Shown here piece by piece: positions 17,571-26,483 of a DNA stretch of 64,000 bases. The stretch is from Fidelibacterota bacterium (lineage in GTDB: Bacteria; Fidelibacterota; Marinisomatia; SCGC-AAA003-L08; D37C17). A model generated the notes under the pieces. It had not been told where the DNA came from and made no database searches. It was given only the letters and a program-made list of their open reading frames with translations. The stretch spans positions 4,146 through 68,145 of the forward strand of contig PBEF01000004.1 of assembly GCA_002717625.1 (NCBI GenBank). The letters are read 5' to 3'. The stretch's first letter is position 1. Each line of letters starts with the position of its first letter. The position numbers and the translations under genes were made by a program.

Positions 17571-19394
17571 TTATTTACTTTCAGCTTTTTTCTTTTGTGA
17601 AATTCTTGTGTTAATATCAAGTTCCATCTTTCTCATTCTTAAATTTAGAGGCGTTATTTCAATCAATTCATCTTCAGCTATAAATTCTATACACTGGTCT
17701 AAAGATAATTTTTTTGGAGGACGTAAAACAACGGTACTATCTTTAGAAGAAGATCTCATGTTTGATAATTTCTTTTCTCTAACAATATTAACATCTAAAT
17801 CACCAGTTTTATTTCTCTCTCCTACAATCATACCTTTATATACTTCCGTATTAACATCAACAAACAATTCACCTCTATCAACCATTCCCAAAGAAGCATA
17901 TTGAGTAACTTTCCCTGGTCTATCTGCAATTATCACTCCAGAACTTCTCTGAGGTATTACACCAAACCAGGGAACATAAGAATCAAATAATGAATTTAAG
18001 ATACCAGAACCTTTAGTATCAGTTAAAAACTCACTTCTAAATCCAATCATTCCTCTTGAGGGTACTTTAAATTCCAATGTTACTCTTCCAAATCCATTAT
18101 TTTGCAAATTACTCATGAGACCTTTTCTTTTAGAAAGTTTTTCTGTAACAACCCCTGTATGTTCCTCTTCAACATCTAAAAAAACAGATTCTAGGGGTTC
18201 CAATACTACTCCATTTTCTTCCTTTGTAATAACACGAGGCTTTGAAACCATAAATTCATATCCTTCTCTCCTCATAGTTTCAATTAAAATTGCCATTTGC
18301 AACTCTCCTCTACCACACACTTCAAATACATCAGTTTCATTTGTAGAATTAATTTTTAAAGAAACATTACTTAATGTTTCTCTATATAGCCTTTCACTAA
18401 TATTTCTAGATGTTAAAAACTTACCTTCTAAACCTGAAAAAGGGCCATTATTAACATGAAAAAACATTGAGACCGTAGGCTCATCTATAATTATTCTAGG
18501 AAGAGATTTAGGATCTTCATTATCAGATAACGTATCTCCTATTACAACATTTTCAATACCTGCTATAGCAATAATATCTCCAGCTTCCAATGTCTCAACT
18601 TTTATTTTTTTCAATCCCTGAAAGGTATAACAAGCTGATAATTTTTGATTATGCTTAATTTTATCTATACCACATAAAGCATATTGTTTATTTCTAGAAA
18701 TCGAACCATTATTTAACCTTCCAATAGCTATTTGTCCTACATAAGAATCATAATCAATACTTGTAACTAAAAATTGAGTAATAGAGTCATCAGTAGCTTC
18801 TGGACCTGAAAATGTATTTACAATCAAATCAAAAAGGGGCGTAAGATCAGTAGAATTATCTCCTAAATCATTATGAGCAATACCATCTTTTGCATTTGTA
18901 TATATAACAGGGAATTCAATCTGTTTATCATTAGCATCTAAATCAATAAAAAGATCATATACTTCATCAAGGACCTCTTTAATACGAGCATCAGGCCTAT
19001 CAATTTTATTAATCACTAAAATAACAGGTAAATTTTTATTAAGTGCTTTTTGTAATACAAATCTAGTTTGAGGCAATGGCCCTTCGCTCGAGTCAACAAG
19101 TAGCAACACACCATCAACAAGATTCAAGCTCCTCTCTACCTCTCCACCAAAATCAGCATGACCAGGTGTATCTACAATATTAATTTTAATATCATTATAT
19201 AAAATTGCTGTATTTTTAGCCGAAATCGTGATACCACGTTCTTTCTCTAAATCCATAGAATCCATAACTCTATCAGATATGGTCTCATGCGTTTTAAATG
19301 TTCCACTTTGTTTTAATAAACCATCAACTAAAGTTGTTTTTCCATGATCCACATGTGCAATAATTGCAATATTTCGAAATTTATCTTTTACCAT
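17571..19394 (-). CDS. typA: Translational GTPase TypA/BipA
   Basis: 607 residues, the usual TypA length. The GTPase motifs are AHVDHGKTT (G1), GITISAKN (G2 area), DTPGHADF (G3) and NKIDRPDAR (G4), followed by the EF-G-like domains and TypA C-terminal domain (GMIGFRSEFLTDTKG). It acts on the ribosome in assembly and stress or cold adaptation. It stands as a single gene, with an intrinsic terminator of the upstream gene at 19413-19439. Confidence 0.96.
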   Translation of the reverse strand: MVKDKFRNIAIIAHVDHGKTTLVDGLLKQSGTFKTHETISDRVMDSMDLEKERGITISAKNTAILYNDIKINIVDTPGHADFGGEVERSLNLVDGVLLLVDSSEGPLPQTRFVLQKALNKNLPVILVINKIDRPDARIKEVLDEVYDLFIDLDANDKQIEFPVIYTNAKDGIAHNDLGDNSTDLTPLFDLIVNTFSGPEATDDSITQFLVTSIDYDSYVGQIAIGRLNNGSISRNKQYALCGIDKIKHNQKLSACYTFQGLKKIKVETLEAGDIIAIAGIENVVIGDTLSDNEDPKSLPRIIIDEPTVSMFFHVNNGPFSGLEGKFLTSRNISERLYRETLSNVSLKINSTNETDVFEVCGRGELQMAILIETMRREGYEFMVSKPRVITKEENGVVLEPLESVFLDVEEEHTGVVTEKLSKRKGLMSNLQNNGFGRVTLEFKVPSRGMIGFRSEFLTDTKGSGILNSLFDSYVPWFGVIPQRSSGVIIADRPGKVTQYASLGMVDRGELFVDVNTEVYKGMIVGERNKTGDLDVNIVREKKLSNMRSSSKDSTVVLRPPKKLSLDQCIEFIAEDELIEITPLNLRMRKMELDINTRISQKKKAESK

Positions 19395-19412
19395 AATAAT
19401 AATTTACCCAAT

Positions 19413-19439
19413 AAAAAAGCCTCTATAAAAGAGGCTTTT
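19413..19439 (-). terminator. GCCTCT-family intrinsic terminator
   Basis: AAAAAAGCCTCT, 5-base loop, AGAGGCTTTT: a T-flanked hairpin in both orientations. On the minus strand it ends the selenoprotein pair (19464-21256). Confidence 0.85.
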
Positions 19440-19463
19440 AAAATAAAATATAATATTAAAAAT

Positions 19464-20579
19464 TCATTCAATCCCTAAAATATAATTAACCATAGCAACA
19501 ACATCAACAACATTAACTATACCATCAGCATTAATATCTGCATATGTATACTGGCATGTCCCATCATCTACATTAGCTAATTCATCAAAATTAATAGCAT
19601 ATTCATAAGTACATCCAAAATTAATAAATGAAGAATATTGACATGTAGCATTATCTCCATCTCCAAGTAAATCTGCTATAGGGTTGTAATTAAAGGCTAT
19701 AGGATCTGAACAGTTAGCTCCAGACATGCAATGATCTCCCATCCAATAACAGTTCTGACTATTCATACAATCTAATTGATTATCAAAATCCATACATCCA
19801 TCATTTGTTTCCATACAATGATCTCCCATCCACATACATCCAGAGATGGCCATACAATCTAATTGATTAAGAGCATCATCACATAAGTCACAATCATCTC
19901 CATACAAACATAAAGCATCATCATAAACAGCAGTTATATCATAATTACAAGCATTACTATCAGTACATCCATACATAGAATTAATTAGAGAAGGTATATA
20001 AGTATATTGAAAATCATATAAATTAGGCATATCAAATAAATATCTTACAACCATATGATGATCAATAAAAGCATATGCTGAATAAGTTGATCCCGCAAAC
20101 ATATTCCATATATCATGATTAGGATCACAATCTAGGATTAATGGGTTATTACCATAATCACCAAGTTCAGTATATAATTCTGCCCATCCACTACAAGAAT
20201 AAAGGTCTGATTCATTAGAACTATAATCAAGACTAATTAAAAACTCTAAATTTTCATATTCATCTACAACTTCAATAAGTTGATCCATCAAACTGACGTA
20301 ATCATAACAAGCAGGTCACCAAGTTGCATTCATACTAATAAGAGTTATTTTATAATCTCCTCCATTAATATTACCATTGTAGTCAGAAAAAGAAAATGTA
20401 CTTCCTGTTTCATAACTACCTGAGCCATTACATACAGAAAAGAATAAATTCTGATCCTCTATACTCAAAGTATCTCCAGGACTATAAAAAGATCTATTAT
20501 AAGGAACACTCTCAACTGGACAAACTAATTCATCAGGAAATAAAAAAGAGAAAAACAAGAAGAATAAAAGGTATAACAT
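19464..20579 (-). CDS. Selenoprotein: exported thioredoxin-fold protein (WUPAC motif) with Cys-rich repeats and dockerin-like end
   Basis: Read through an in-frame TGA at 20316-20318 (codon 88), the gene encodes 371 residues. Signal peptide about 1-15. A thioredoxin-like domain (about 65-200) holds MNATW-U-PACYDYV, so TGA replaces the first Cys of the WCxxC redox motif (U88, C91). Next come Cys-rich units: GCTDSNACNYD, two copies of an LDCM-x5-C-x-WMGDHCM unit, and GCTYEYAINFDELANVDDGTC, then a single dockerin-like loop ADINADGIVNVVDVV. ATG at 20579 follows the upstream selenoprotein gene by 11 bases, so they form one operon. Read as ordinary stops, the gene would be two fragments, neither with a complete redox motif. 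Confidence 0.85.
20278..20294 (-). promoter_or_regulatory. Candidate bacterial SECIS hairpin (WUPAC gene)
   Basis: Starting 21 bases after the TGA at 20316-20318, AGTT (20294-20291) pairs with AACT (20281-20278), a single T (20290) is bulged, GA pairs with TC, and the apical loop is TGGA. The loop begins 28 bases after the TGA. A bulged U and a G-containing small loop at this distance are features of known bacterial SECIS elements. The stem is short (6 pairs), so the assignment is moderate. Confidence 0.5.
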
Positions 20580-20590
20580 GAGTTAAGAGC

Positions 20591-21256
20591 TTAACTCAAT
20601 ATCATATTAACAAGCTGTATAACATCTAATACATTAATAGTACCATCAAAATTCAAATCTGCTGCAGAATCAGTTTGGTTGCCAAGAATCATATTAACCA
20701 ATAAAATAATATCTTGTATATTAACTACAGAATCTACATTTATATCACCTAATAAAGACTGTTCATAATGCTCTTCTAAGATTCCTCTAATATAATTTTT
20801 CAAAGTATTGTTAACAACATTTGCATTCATACTACCTAAATAGCTTCCATCATAGTCTAAAATGACTACTGATTTATGCTCACCATACGGTGAAAATTGT
20901 TCTCTAATTGGAAGACTTGGGTATGGATCCATTACAAGAGGCAAATCAGAGTTTGCACAAAATGTATCATTAAAACTACTAATATTTGACGTGCCAACAG
21001 CTATAAAAACAACATTTTCATAACCATCTTCACTCCTTAATTCTTCTTGAAAATTGGACAACTGCCCAAATGCACTTGTTCATCCCGCTCATCCTTGAGA
21101 AGAAAAAAAATGAATCGTTATATAATCTAAATACTGAGGAAGCCAAACATCTAGACCATAAGTAGGCGATGTTGTATTGTAATCTTGAGAAGAGTACATA
21201 TAATCATCACAAATACCAATTGATAAAACAAACAATATAATTAAGATTTTCTTCAT
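20591..21256 (-). CDS. Selenoprotein: exported thioredoxin-like protein with UxxU motif and dockerin-like tail
   Basis: Frame from ATG 21256 to TAA at 20591 with two TGA codons at 21089-21091 and 21080-21082 (codons 56 and 59), giving 221 residues. Signal peptide about 1-16 (MKKILIILFVLSIGIC). The domain reads YITIHFFSSQG-U-A-G-U-TSAFG followed by GYENVVFIAVGTSN, a thioredoxin beta-alpha-beta pattern in which both CxxC positions are TGA. From memory the layout resembles the SelP N-terminal domain and the diselenide UxxU motif of SelL. It ends with two dockerin-like loops (GDINVDSVVNIQDII, ADLNFDGTINVLDVI). First gene of the selenoprotein pair; the downstream gene starts 11 bases after its stop. 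Confidence 0.85.
21058..21079 (-). promoter_or_regulatory. Candidate bacterial SECIS hairpin (UxxU gene)
   Basis: ACAAGTGC (21079-21072) pairs with GCAGTTGT (21065-21058) with one G/G mismatch, enclosing the loop ATTTGG. The loop begins 17 bases after the first TGA (21089-21091) and 8 bases after the second. One element could serve both codons or only the first. It has GG in the apical loop, as in bacterial SECIS elements. Confidence 0.5.
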
Positions 21257-21329
21257 ACTCTCCTAATCTAATACAATATATATAACTAATAAAATATTTT
21301 TTTATTTCAATTTGTAATAAAAATATATT

Positions 21330-21752
21330 TTAATTTTCTTTCAACATTTTTTCTACCTCTAAAACATGTAATTCTTCTTGTCCTATCATAGTTCTAGCAT
21401 ATTCTTCTAAATAAACAGATTTACCATCAATCAAAGATAATAAATCATAATAGACCTGTATAGCTTTTTTCTCATGGTCTAAAGTCTCTTTTAAAATGTC
21501 CTGAATATTATGCTTATAGCTCTCTTTTATATTATCAATTCCTAAAGGAGGATGACCACCTAAACCAGTAATGTATTCACCTGCTAAATTTGCATGAGCT
21601 AATGATTCAGAAGCCTGAGATTTAAAAAAATCAATAAGAGGCAATCTATTATAACCAAATATCATTAAAGAGTAATGTGTATATCTAATAACTCCTGAAA
21701 GCTCCAAAGTAAAAATTTCACTTAATTTTTTTACAATCTTTTTTTTATCCAT
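21330..21752 (-). CDS. Ferritin-like / bacterioferritin-type diiron protein
   Basis: 140 residues, all helical. Glutamate and histidine residues are placed as in a four-helix ferritin-like fold: LELSGVIRYTHY (helix A), SQASESLAHANLAGEY (helix B), LKETLDHEKKAI (helix C) and MIGQEELHVLEVEKML (helix D with E-x-x-H). Such proteins store iron or carry out diiron oxidation; subunits of bacterioferritin type are slightly longer (about 155). It is a single gene on the minus strand with AAAGTAAATCTCC just upstream (GGAGAT in sense) as ribosome binding site. Confidence 0.72.
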   Translation of the reverse strand: MDKKKIVKKLSEIFTLELSGVIRYTHYSLMIFGYNRLPLIDFFKSQASESLAHANLAGEYITGLGGHPPLGIDNIKESYKHNIQDILKETLDHEKKAIQVYYDLLSLIDGKSVYLEEYARTMIGQEELHVLEVEKMLKEN

Positions 21753-21802
21753 AAAGTAAATCTCCTAAATATTAACATAAGTTAAATTACAAATAACAAA
21801 AT

Positions 21803-21837
21803 AAAAAAGCCTCTATAAAAGAGGCTTTTTTATTTTT
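21803..21837 (-). terminator. GCCTCT-family intrinsic terminator
   Basis: AAAAAAGCCTCT, loop ATAAA, AGAGGCTTTTT. On the minus strand it follows the Cys-rich repeat gene (21901-23157) and precedes the ferritin-like gene. The hairpin core is identical to that at 19413. Confidence 0.85.
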
Positions 21838-21900
21838 AACTTATAAGAAATTGAGTTATAAACTCTATCTCTTATTGAGGGAGAGTTAAAAAATTAGCTA

Positions 21901-23157
21901 CTAATCATTTAATATAATATTAACAACAAACACAACATCAGTTACATTAAGGATACCATCAAAATTACAATCAAAATCACATAAATCCTCAGGTTGCCCT
22001 CCAGATAAAATTGTATCAATCATAACTATAATATCCGTTACATTAATATTGCCATCATTATTAGCATCACCTGTACCACATTCAGGACAAGATGCATTCC
22101 AATATGGATTCATTTCATCATTAGGCATTACCCACATTTGAGTAGCACCATCACATGCACCAAATGAAACTTCATGTGTAACATAGTCATAACAATAACC
22201 TGATTGACAATCACCACAGTCATCTACCATAGCATCACCACCAGGAACGCCATTACAGTCTGATTCAGAACAATCGTTTGGACAGGTATAATAATTTTCA
22301 TCTTCACTACAAATTCCATCACCACAACCATCAGTACAAGAAGCATTCCAATATGGATTAGAAGGGGAATTAGGATCAACCCACATCTCCATAGCTCCAT
22401 CACAATCGCCAAATGAAACCTCATGTGTAACATAGTCATAACAGTAACCTGATTGACAATCACCACAATCATCGATCATTGCTGAACCACCACAATCACC
22501 ATTGCAGTCTTCTGTAGCATCACCACCCCAAGTACCATTACAGTCTTGTGAGCAAGATCCGTTCCAATATGGATTTGATGGAGAATCAGGATCTACCCAC
22601 ATTTGAGTAGCACCATCACATGCGCCAAATGAAACTTCATGTGTAACATAGTCATAACAATAACCTGATTGACAATCACCACAGTCATCTAGCATAGCAT
22701 CACCATTAGCAACACCATTGCAGTCTGTTGTGCAATTTGAATTCCAGTAGGGATTAGAAGGATGATCAGGAGAATAATAATTATATCCATAGCCTTCACA
22801 TTCATCAATTGATAAATCATAGTAAACACTATGAGCAGGATCACCATTTAAACCAGGACTAAAAAATGAATAGCAAAAACTACTCCAACAATGGCCACAA
22901 TCATCTGCCATATAATTACCAGGACAGTTACCATCAGAATAACTATTCCAATATGGATCTCCTTCTGACCCTGGAATAACCCACATTTCTGTTGGGCCTG
23001 TACAATCTACTTCATCCGTATCATATGATACAGCATGAGATACATAATCATAACAATATGGCATCCAACATGTTCCATTGTCATCTTCATAAAATCCATC
23101 TGGACAAGCAGCAAAGATGAATCCAGTTAACATAAAAATATTTATTATTTTCTTCAT
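21901..23157 (-). CDS. Exported Cys-rich tandem-repeat protein with dockerin-like tail
   Basis: 418 residues with signal peptide (about 1-17, ending FAACPDG). The body consists of four or five Cys- and Trp-rich units whose core is DDCGDCQSGYCYDYVTHEVS then F-G-x-CDGAxxMWV-P-x4-NPYWN-xxC; three are nearly identical, implying recent duplication. A C-terminal pair of dockerin-like loops (GDANNDGNINVTDII, DFDCNFDGILNVTDVV) follows. No enzymatic motif. The many acidic residues suggest calcium or metal binding on the cell surface. Fur-like and TTTCGA-type sites lie in the 150 bases upstream, linking it to the iron/heme group. Confidence 0.72.
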   Translation of the reverse strand: MKKIINIFMLTGFIFAACPDGFYEDDNGTCWMPYCYDYVSHAVSYDTDEVDCTGPTEMWVIPGSEGDPYWNSYSDGNCPGNYMADDCGHCWSSFCYSFFSPGLNGDPAHSVYYDLSIDECEGYGYNYYSPDHPSNPYWNSNCTTDCNGVANGDAMLDDCGDCQSGYCYDYVTHEVSFGACDGATQMWVDPDSPSNPYWNGSCSQDCNGTWGGDATEDCNGDCGGSAMIDDCGDCQSGYCYDYVTHEVSFGDCDGAMEMWVDPNSPSNPYWNASCTDGCGDGICSEDENYYTCPNDCSESDCNGVPGGDAMVDDCGDCQSGYCYDYVTHEVSFGACDGATQMWVMPNDEMNPYWNASCPECGTGDANNDGNINVTDIIVMIDTILSGGQPEDLCDFDCNFDGILNVTDVVFVVNIILND

Positions 23158-23190
23158 TTTAAAGTTCCTTTGTTTAACATTTACATATAA

Positions 23191-23205
23191 TGAGAATGAA
23201 TCTCA
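23191..23205 (-). promoter_or_regulatory. Fur-like box upstream of the Cys-rich repeat gene
   Basis: TGAGAATGAATCTCA is a 7-1-7 inverted repeat with one mismatched pair, close to the perfect TGAGAATGATTCTCA before the porin. It lies 34 bases upstream of the ATG at 23157, a position compatible with repression. Confidence 0.5.
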
Positions 23206-23246
23206 GATAGGTAAATTAAAAAAGAACTAAAATTAAATGCAATAAC

Positions 23247-23270
23247 TATTTCGAATCATTAGTCGAAATA
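23247..23270 (-). promoter_or_regulatory. 24-bp palindromic operator, copy 1
   Basis: TATTTCGA, 8 bases, TCGAAATA: perfect 8-bp arms. It lies about 90 bases upstream of the Cys-rich repeat gene and just after the HmuY-like stop. Read on the minus strand it closely matches the site at 30733-30756 (TATTTCGACTA...ATTCGAA). Confidence 0.55.
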
Positions 23271-23304
23271 TGAAATAATGAGGTTTTATTTAGATTTTTT
23301 AAAG

Positions 23305-24087
23305 CTATTCTCCAAGTATAAAGCCTACAAGACCTACAATATCAACAACATTAACGATACTATCTTCATTGTAATCAAATAAGCATATATCATCTGAAAA
23401 TGATGGATCTGATAATATAAAGTTAACAGTAGAAACAACATCAACCACATTAATTATTCCATCATCATTGGTATCTCCAGGAATTCCAAAGCATTGATCA
23501 GCATCAGGATTATCTATTCCTACCTGATAACGAATTGAAACATTTCCACCTGAACCATTAGCATAATAATTATAGGCCCAAAACTTAACAATATCCTGAC
23601 CGTTAGCAGCTTTAACAAACATAACATAATTAGTAGGATTAAGAACATAGGTTTCATCAAACCATCCCCATGAATTAAGAGCAGGGTTTTTAATGCCTTC
23701 AACAAAAGTATGAGTAGTAAGATCATAAAAATCATTATGGATACCATCTTCTAGCCAATTAACACCACTACCATAATCAGGCACTTCATTTAATTCTGTC
23801 CAATGATCAATCCATGTATAAGCTCCTGAATCTAAAGTCCCTACAGAATCAACAATGGCACCTCCATATCCGGGACCAGAAAGCCCACTATTAGTTTTAA
23901 TATGCTTCCTCTGAAAAGCTAAATCCCACTCAAGAGAACTTTCAGGATAATCAACTAAAACTACGCTATGAGTTGAGAATGAATAATAAACCCAATCTGA
24001 ATAACTAGTGGCTGGTATTGTTACAAAATATTCTTCTTGAGCATACAGTACACAACATAATAACATAATTATACTATTTTTCATCAT
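23305..24087 (-). CDS. hmuY: HmuY-like heme-binding protein with dockerin-like tail
   Basis: 260 residues with signal peptide (about 1-16, ending LYAQ). The body matches the HmuY family: YYSFSTHSVV, SLEWDLAFQRKHIKTNSG, GPGYGGA and NGQDIVKFWAYNYY. HmuY of Porphyromonas is a surface or secreted hemophore that passes heme to the receptor HmuR. Here the family domain (about 20-195) is joined to two dockerin-like loops (PGDTNDDGIINVVDVV and DYNEDSIVNVVDIV), which is not part of classical HmuY. The gene lies 17 bases downstream of the TonB-dependent receptor and is part of the same heme operon. Confidence 0.82.
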   Translation of the reverse strand: MMKNSIIMLLCCVLYAQEEYFVTIPATSYSDWVYYSFSTHSVVLVDYPESSLEWDLAFQRKHIKTNSGLSGPGYGGAIVDSVGTLDSGAYTWIDHWTELNEVPDYGSGVNWLEDGIHNDFYDLTTHTFVEGIKNPALNSWGWFDETYVLNPTNYVMFVKAANGQDIVKFWAYNYYANGSGGNVSIRYQVGIDNPDADQCFGIPGDTNDDGIINVVDVVSTVNFILSDPSFSDDICLFDYNEDSIVNVVDIVGLVGFILGE

Positions 24088-24104
24088 AATATTCCCACTC
24101 CTAT

Positions 24105-26420
24105 TTACTTGAATTTTAAATCAATTCCAACTACAAATCTTCCACCAGGATCATATGCCGATAAAAGATCTTTTTCATAACTATCACTTAAAAATCTCCT
24201 ATCATCTTTATAGTGGAATAAGTTTTTATAACCAAATTTTAAACCTACATAATCATTAATTTTAATTTTTGCAAGCGCATCTGCCATAATATAATCTTCC
24301 AACGTTATAATATCATCACCATCATAAATAATCTTATCTCCTGAATATTTCATGTTAACAGATATATTAAATTTATTTTTTATAACTTTATATGAATAAT
24401 TCAAAGCTAAAGAATGTTCAGATATAAGCTCTAATGCCTCTTTATTATCAGACTCTGGATGAGTATAATTATACACAAACTTTATATTATTTTTATCGTT
24501 AAGAAGACTTTCATAATGACAATTGATACCATAAAAAATGACTGAACTAAAATTACTATAAAGTAAAATATTATTATCAAATTCATCAACAGTAGACTTA
24601 ACGCCTATCAAATTCTTTATATCATTATAAAATAATTCAAATGAATAATTTTTATCTAAATCTTTTTTATCAAAAGAAATAGAGAAAAAATCATTAGTAG
24701 TTGGTTCTAAATCAGGGTTGCCAATCACAGGAGGGCTATGACCTTGAAAATTATAATACAATTCTTTAATAGCGGGAGTTCTAAATCCCTTGCTATAATT
24801 AAACCTTACATCATGTAGGCGAGTTGAATTATTAGTAAACAAATAGGCCATTGAATAAACCAGATTATCTGTATAGTTTTCAGATTTAACCTTCCTAATA
24901 GAAACAGAAAATATATTATCATTATCTAAACTTATTTGATTACCTATAAAAAATGCCTTTTTACTAAATTGCTTAATTCCATTTTGACTATTAAATATAG
25001 ACTCAACTAAACAATCATCTATATCATCTCCACACTCACCATCATTATTCACATCTCCCAAATCATACTTATATATATTAAAAGATGCATATTCATCATC
25101 ATTTTTTTCAAAACCAAAAGTTAAATTATGGGCATTAAACTGAAAGTCATATTGAACTAAAAGGCTTTCATTTGTATTAGTCGCATTTAAAAATTCAGCC
25201 TCAATTAAATTATCTGGATTATTACAGTCAGTTAAAGAACAAGACTCATATGAATAATTGAAAAAATGACTGTTTTTTCTATACTCCTCAAAATTATAAA
25301 AAACTTTGAATGTTGACTCTTCATTCTTATTAAGAAACTTGAAACCATACCTATTATCTTTAAATCTAGGAGAGTTATTTTTATAAGTTTTATAATAAGA
25401 GAATGGATTCTGACAACCCATTTGACAAAGATGACTTTCATATTGATATATTTCATTCGAATAATCTTTAACATTTAGCTCAACAGAGGTATTTTCTGAA
25501 AAATTATAGGTAAAACCATGCTTAACTGATATAGTCTTATACGCTTCTAATGTTTTAATCAAAGGACCCATAACATTATTCTCAAGTGGAGTTAAATCAT
25601 AGCCATCAGATTCTTTTTTATCTATATTAATATTATAATGTATATTTTTATAGTTAAGTCCAAATGCTAATGACTGTGAAATCACCATTGGGTCTTCATT
25701 TAAATAGGATATATCTAGCCAATAAGGATTCTGCTTTTTCTTTGTTATAATATTTACAACTCCGCCTATTGCACTTGATCCATACAAACTAGACATTCCT
25801 CCTTCTACAATTTCAATTTTATCTACATCTGATAAATTCAACATATTAAAATCTAAATTGCCTGCAAACTCACCAGAAACCCTTGCTCCATCTATAAGGA
25901 ATAAAATATATTTATTATCTAAACCCTGAATTTTGACTCTATTATTACTAGTCCCTGCATGACTTGAGACTACATTTTGAACATTGGGTAATTTCATTTC
26001 TAAAATATCTTTAACATTAGTATAGGTTGTATTTGATATATCATTAGAATTAATAACATGAGTTAAAACGGGAGTATCTTTAACATAAGCTTCTTTTCTT
26101 AATCCTGTAACTAATATACGATCTAACTCTACAGGAGTTTCAAAAAGTATTATTTCATATAACTCATCAGAAGAATAATCAATGGGCGTAATACTATCTT
26201 CATATCCTATATGAGAAACTTTAACTGAAAATTCTTTTTCTAAGATAGAATCAATAATGAAATAACCATCTTCATCTGTTAAGGTAGAAGAATTTTTCAT
26301 ATCAACAATTTGAACGTTAGCATTCTTAATAGGATTGTCAGAAACATCTACAACCTGACCTTTAAATGGACCTATTGCGCATAATGCTGATAAAAATAAT
26401 AATTTAAGTATATAATTCAT
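24105..26420 (-). CDS. hmuR: TonB-dependent heme receptor (HmuR-like)
   Basis: About 771 residues from ATG 26420 (a TTG seven codons upstream is less likely because the signal peptide MNYILKLLFLSALCAIG starts here). A CarboxypepD-regulatory-like domain (about 20-95) precedes the plug with VKIQGLDNKYILFLIDG and EIVEGGMSSLYGSSAIGGVV, then a 22-strand-type barrel with NPDLEPTTNDFFS and a terminal aromatic-rich strand. It probably imports heme delivered by the adjacent HmuY-like protein. An acidic loop DLGDVNNDGECGDDIDD (about residue 450) is an extra calcium-loop-like insertion in an extracellular position. A half copy of the TTTCGACTA operator lies just before the start. Confidence 0.88.
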   Translation of the reverse strand: MNYILKLLFLSALCAIGPFKGQVVDVSDNPIKNANVQIVDMKNSSTLTDEDGYFIIDSILEKEFSVKVSHIGYEDSITPIDYSSDELYEIILFETPVELDRILVTGLRKEAYVKDTPVLTHVINSNDISNTTYTNVKDILEMKLPNVQNVVSSHAGTSNNRVKIQGLDNKYILFLIDGARVSGEFAGNLDFNMLNLSDVDKIEIVEGGMSSLYGSSAIGGVVNIITKKKQNPYWLDISYLNEDPMVISQSLAFGLNYKNIHYNINIDKKESDGYDLTPLENNVMGPLIKTLEAYKTISVKHGFTYNFSENTSVELNVKDYSNEIYQYESHLCQMGCQNPFSYYKTYKNNSPRFKDNRYGFKFLNKNEESTFKVFYNFEEYRKNSHFFNYSYESCSLTDCNNPDNLIEAEFLNATNTNESLLVQYDFQFNAHNLTFGFEKNDDEYASFNIYKYDLGDVNNDGECGDDIDDCLVESIFNSQNGIKQFSKKAFFIGNQISLDNDNIFSVSIRKVKSENYTDNLVYSMAYLFTNNSTRLHDVRFNYSKGFRTPAIKELYYNFQGHSPPVIGNPDLEPTTNDFFSISFDKKDLDKNYSFELFYNDIKNLIGVKSTVDEFDNNILLYSNFSSVIFYGINCHYESLLNDKNNIKFVYNYTHPESDNKEALELISEHSLALNYSYKVIKNKFNISVNMKYSGDKIIYDGDDIITLEDYIMADALAKIKINDYVGLKFGYKNLFHYKDDRRFLSDSYEKDLLSAYDPGGRFVVGIDLKFK

Positions 26421-26445
26421 AGCGTTAATATAATATACCAACTAG

Positions 26446-26457
26446 TTAGTCGAAAAG
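26446..26457 (-). promoter_or_regulatory. Half-site of the TTTCGACTAA operator before the heme receptor
   Basis: On the minus strand CTTTTCGACTAA matches one arm and spacer of the 24-bp operators at 23247 and 30733; the second arm is poorly conserved. It sits 26 bases upstream of the hmuR ATG. Confidence 0.35.
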
Positions 26458-26483
26458 TAAAATCATTTAAATTATTTTAAAAA

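Noticed and set aside
18115-18459. Plus-strand frame opposite typA
   Set aside because: Contained fully inside the conserved TypA coding region.
20291-20291. TTG at 20291 or ATG at 20288 as real start of the downstream fragment
   Set aside because: This would discard the signal peptide and half the thioredoxin fold, and the start lies within the SECIS-like hairpin.
19464-21256. Reading the thioredoxin-like genes as pseudogenes or sequencing errors
   Set aside because: Three TGA codons at exactly the redox Cys positions, with no frameshift and no other stop types, plus SECIS-like hairpins, are not expected from decay.
21901-23157. CRISPR-like array suggested by repeated DNA in the Cys-rich gene
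   Set aside because: Repeats are in-frame protein repeats of variable length with no unique spacers.
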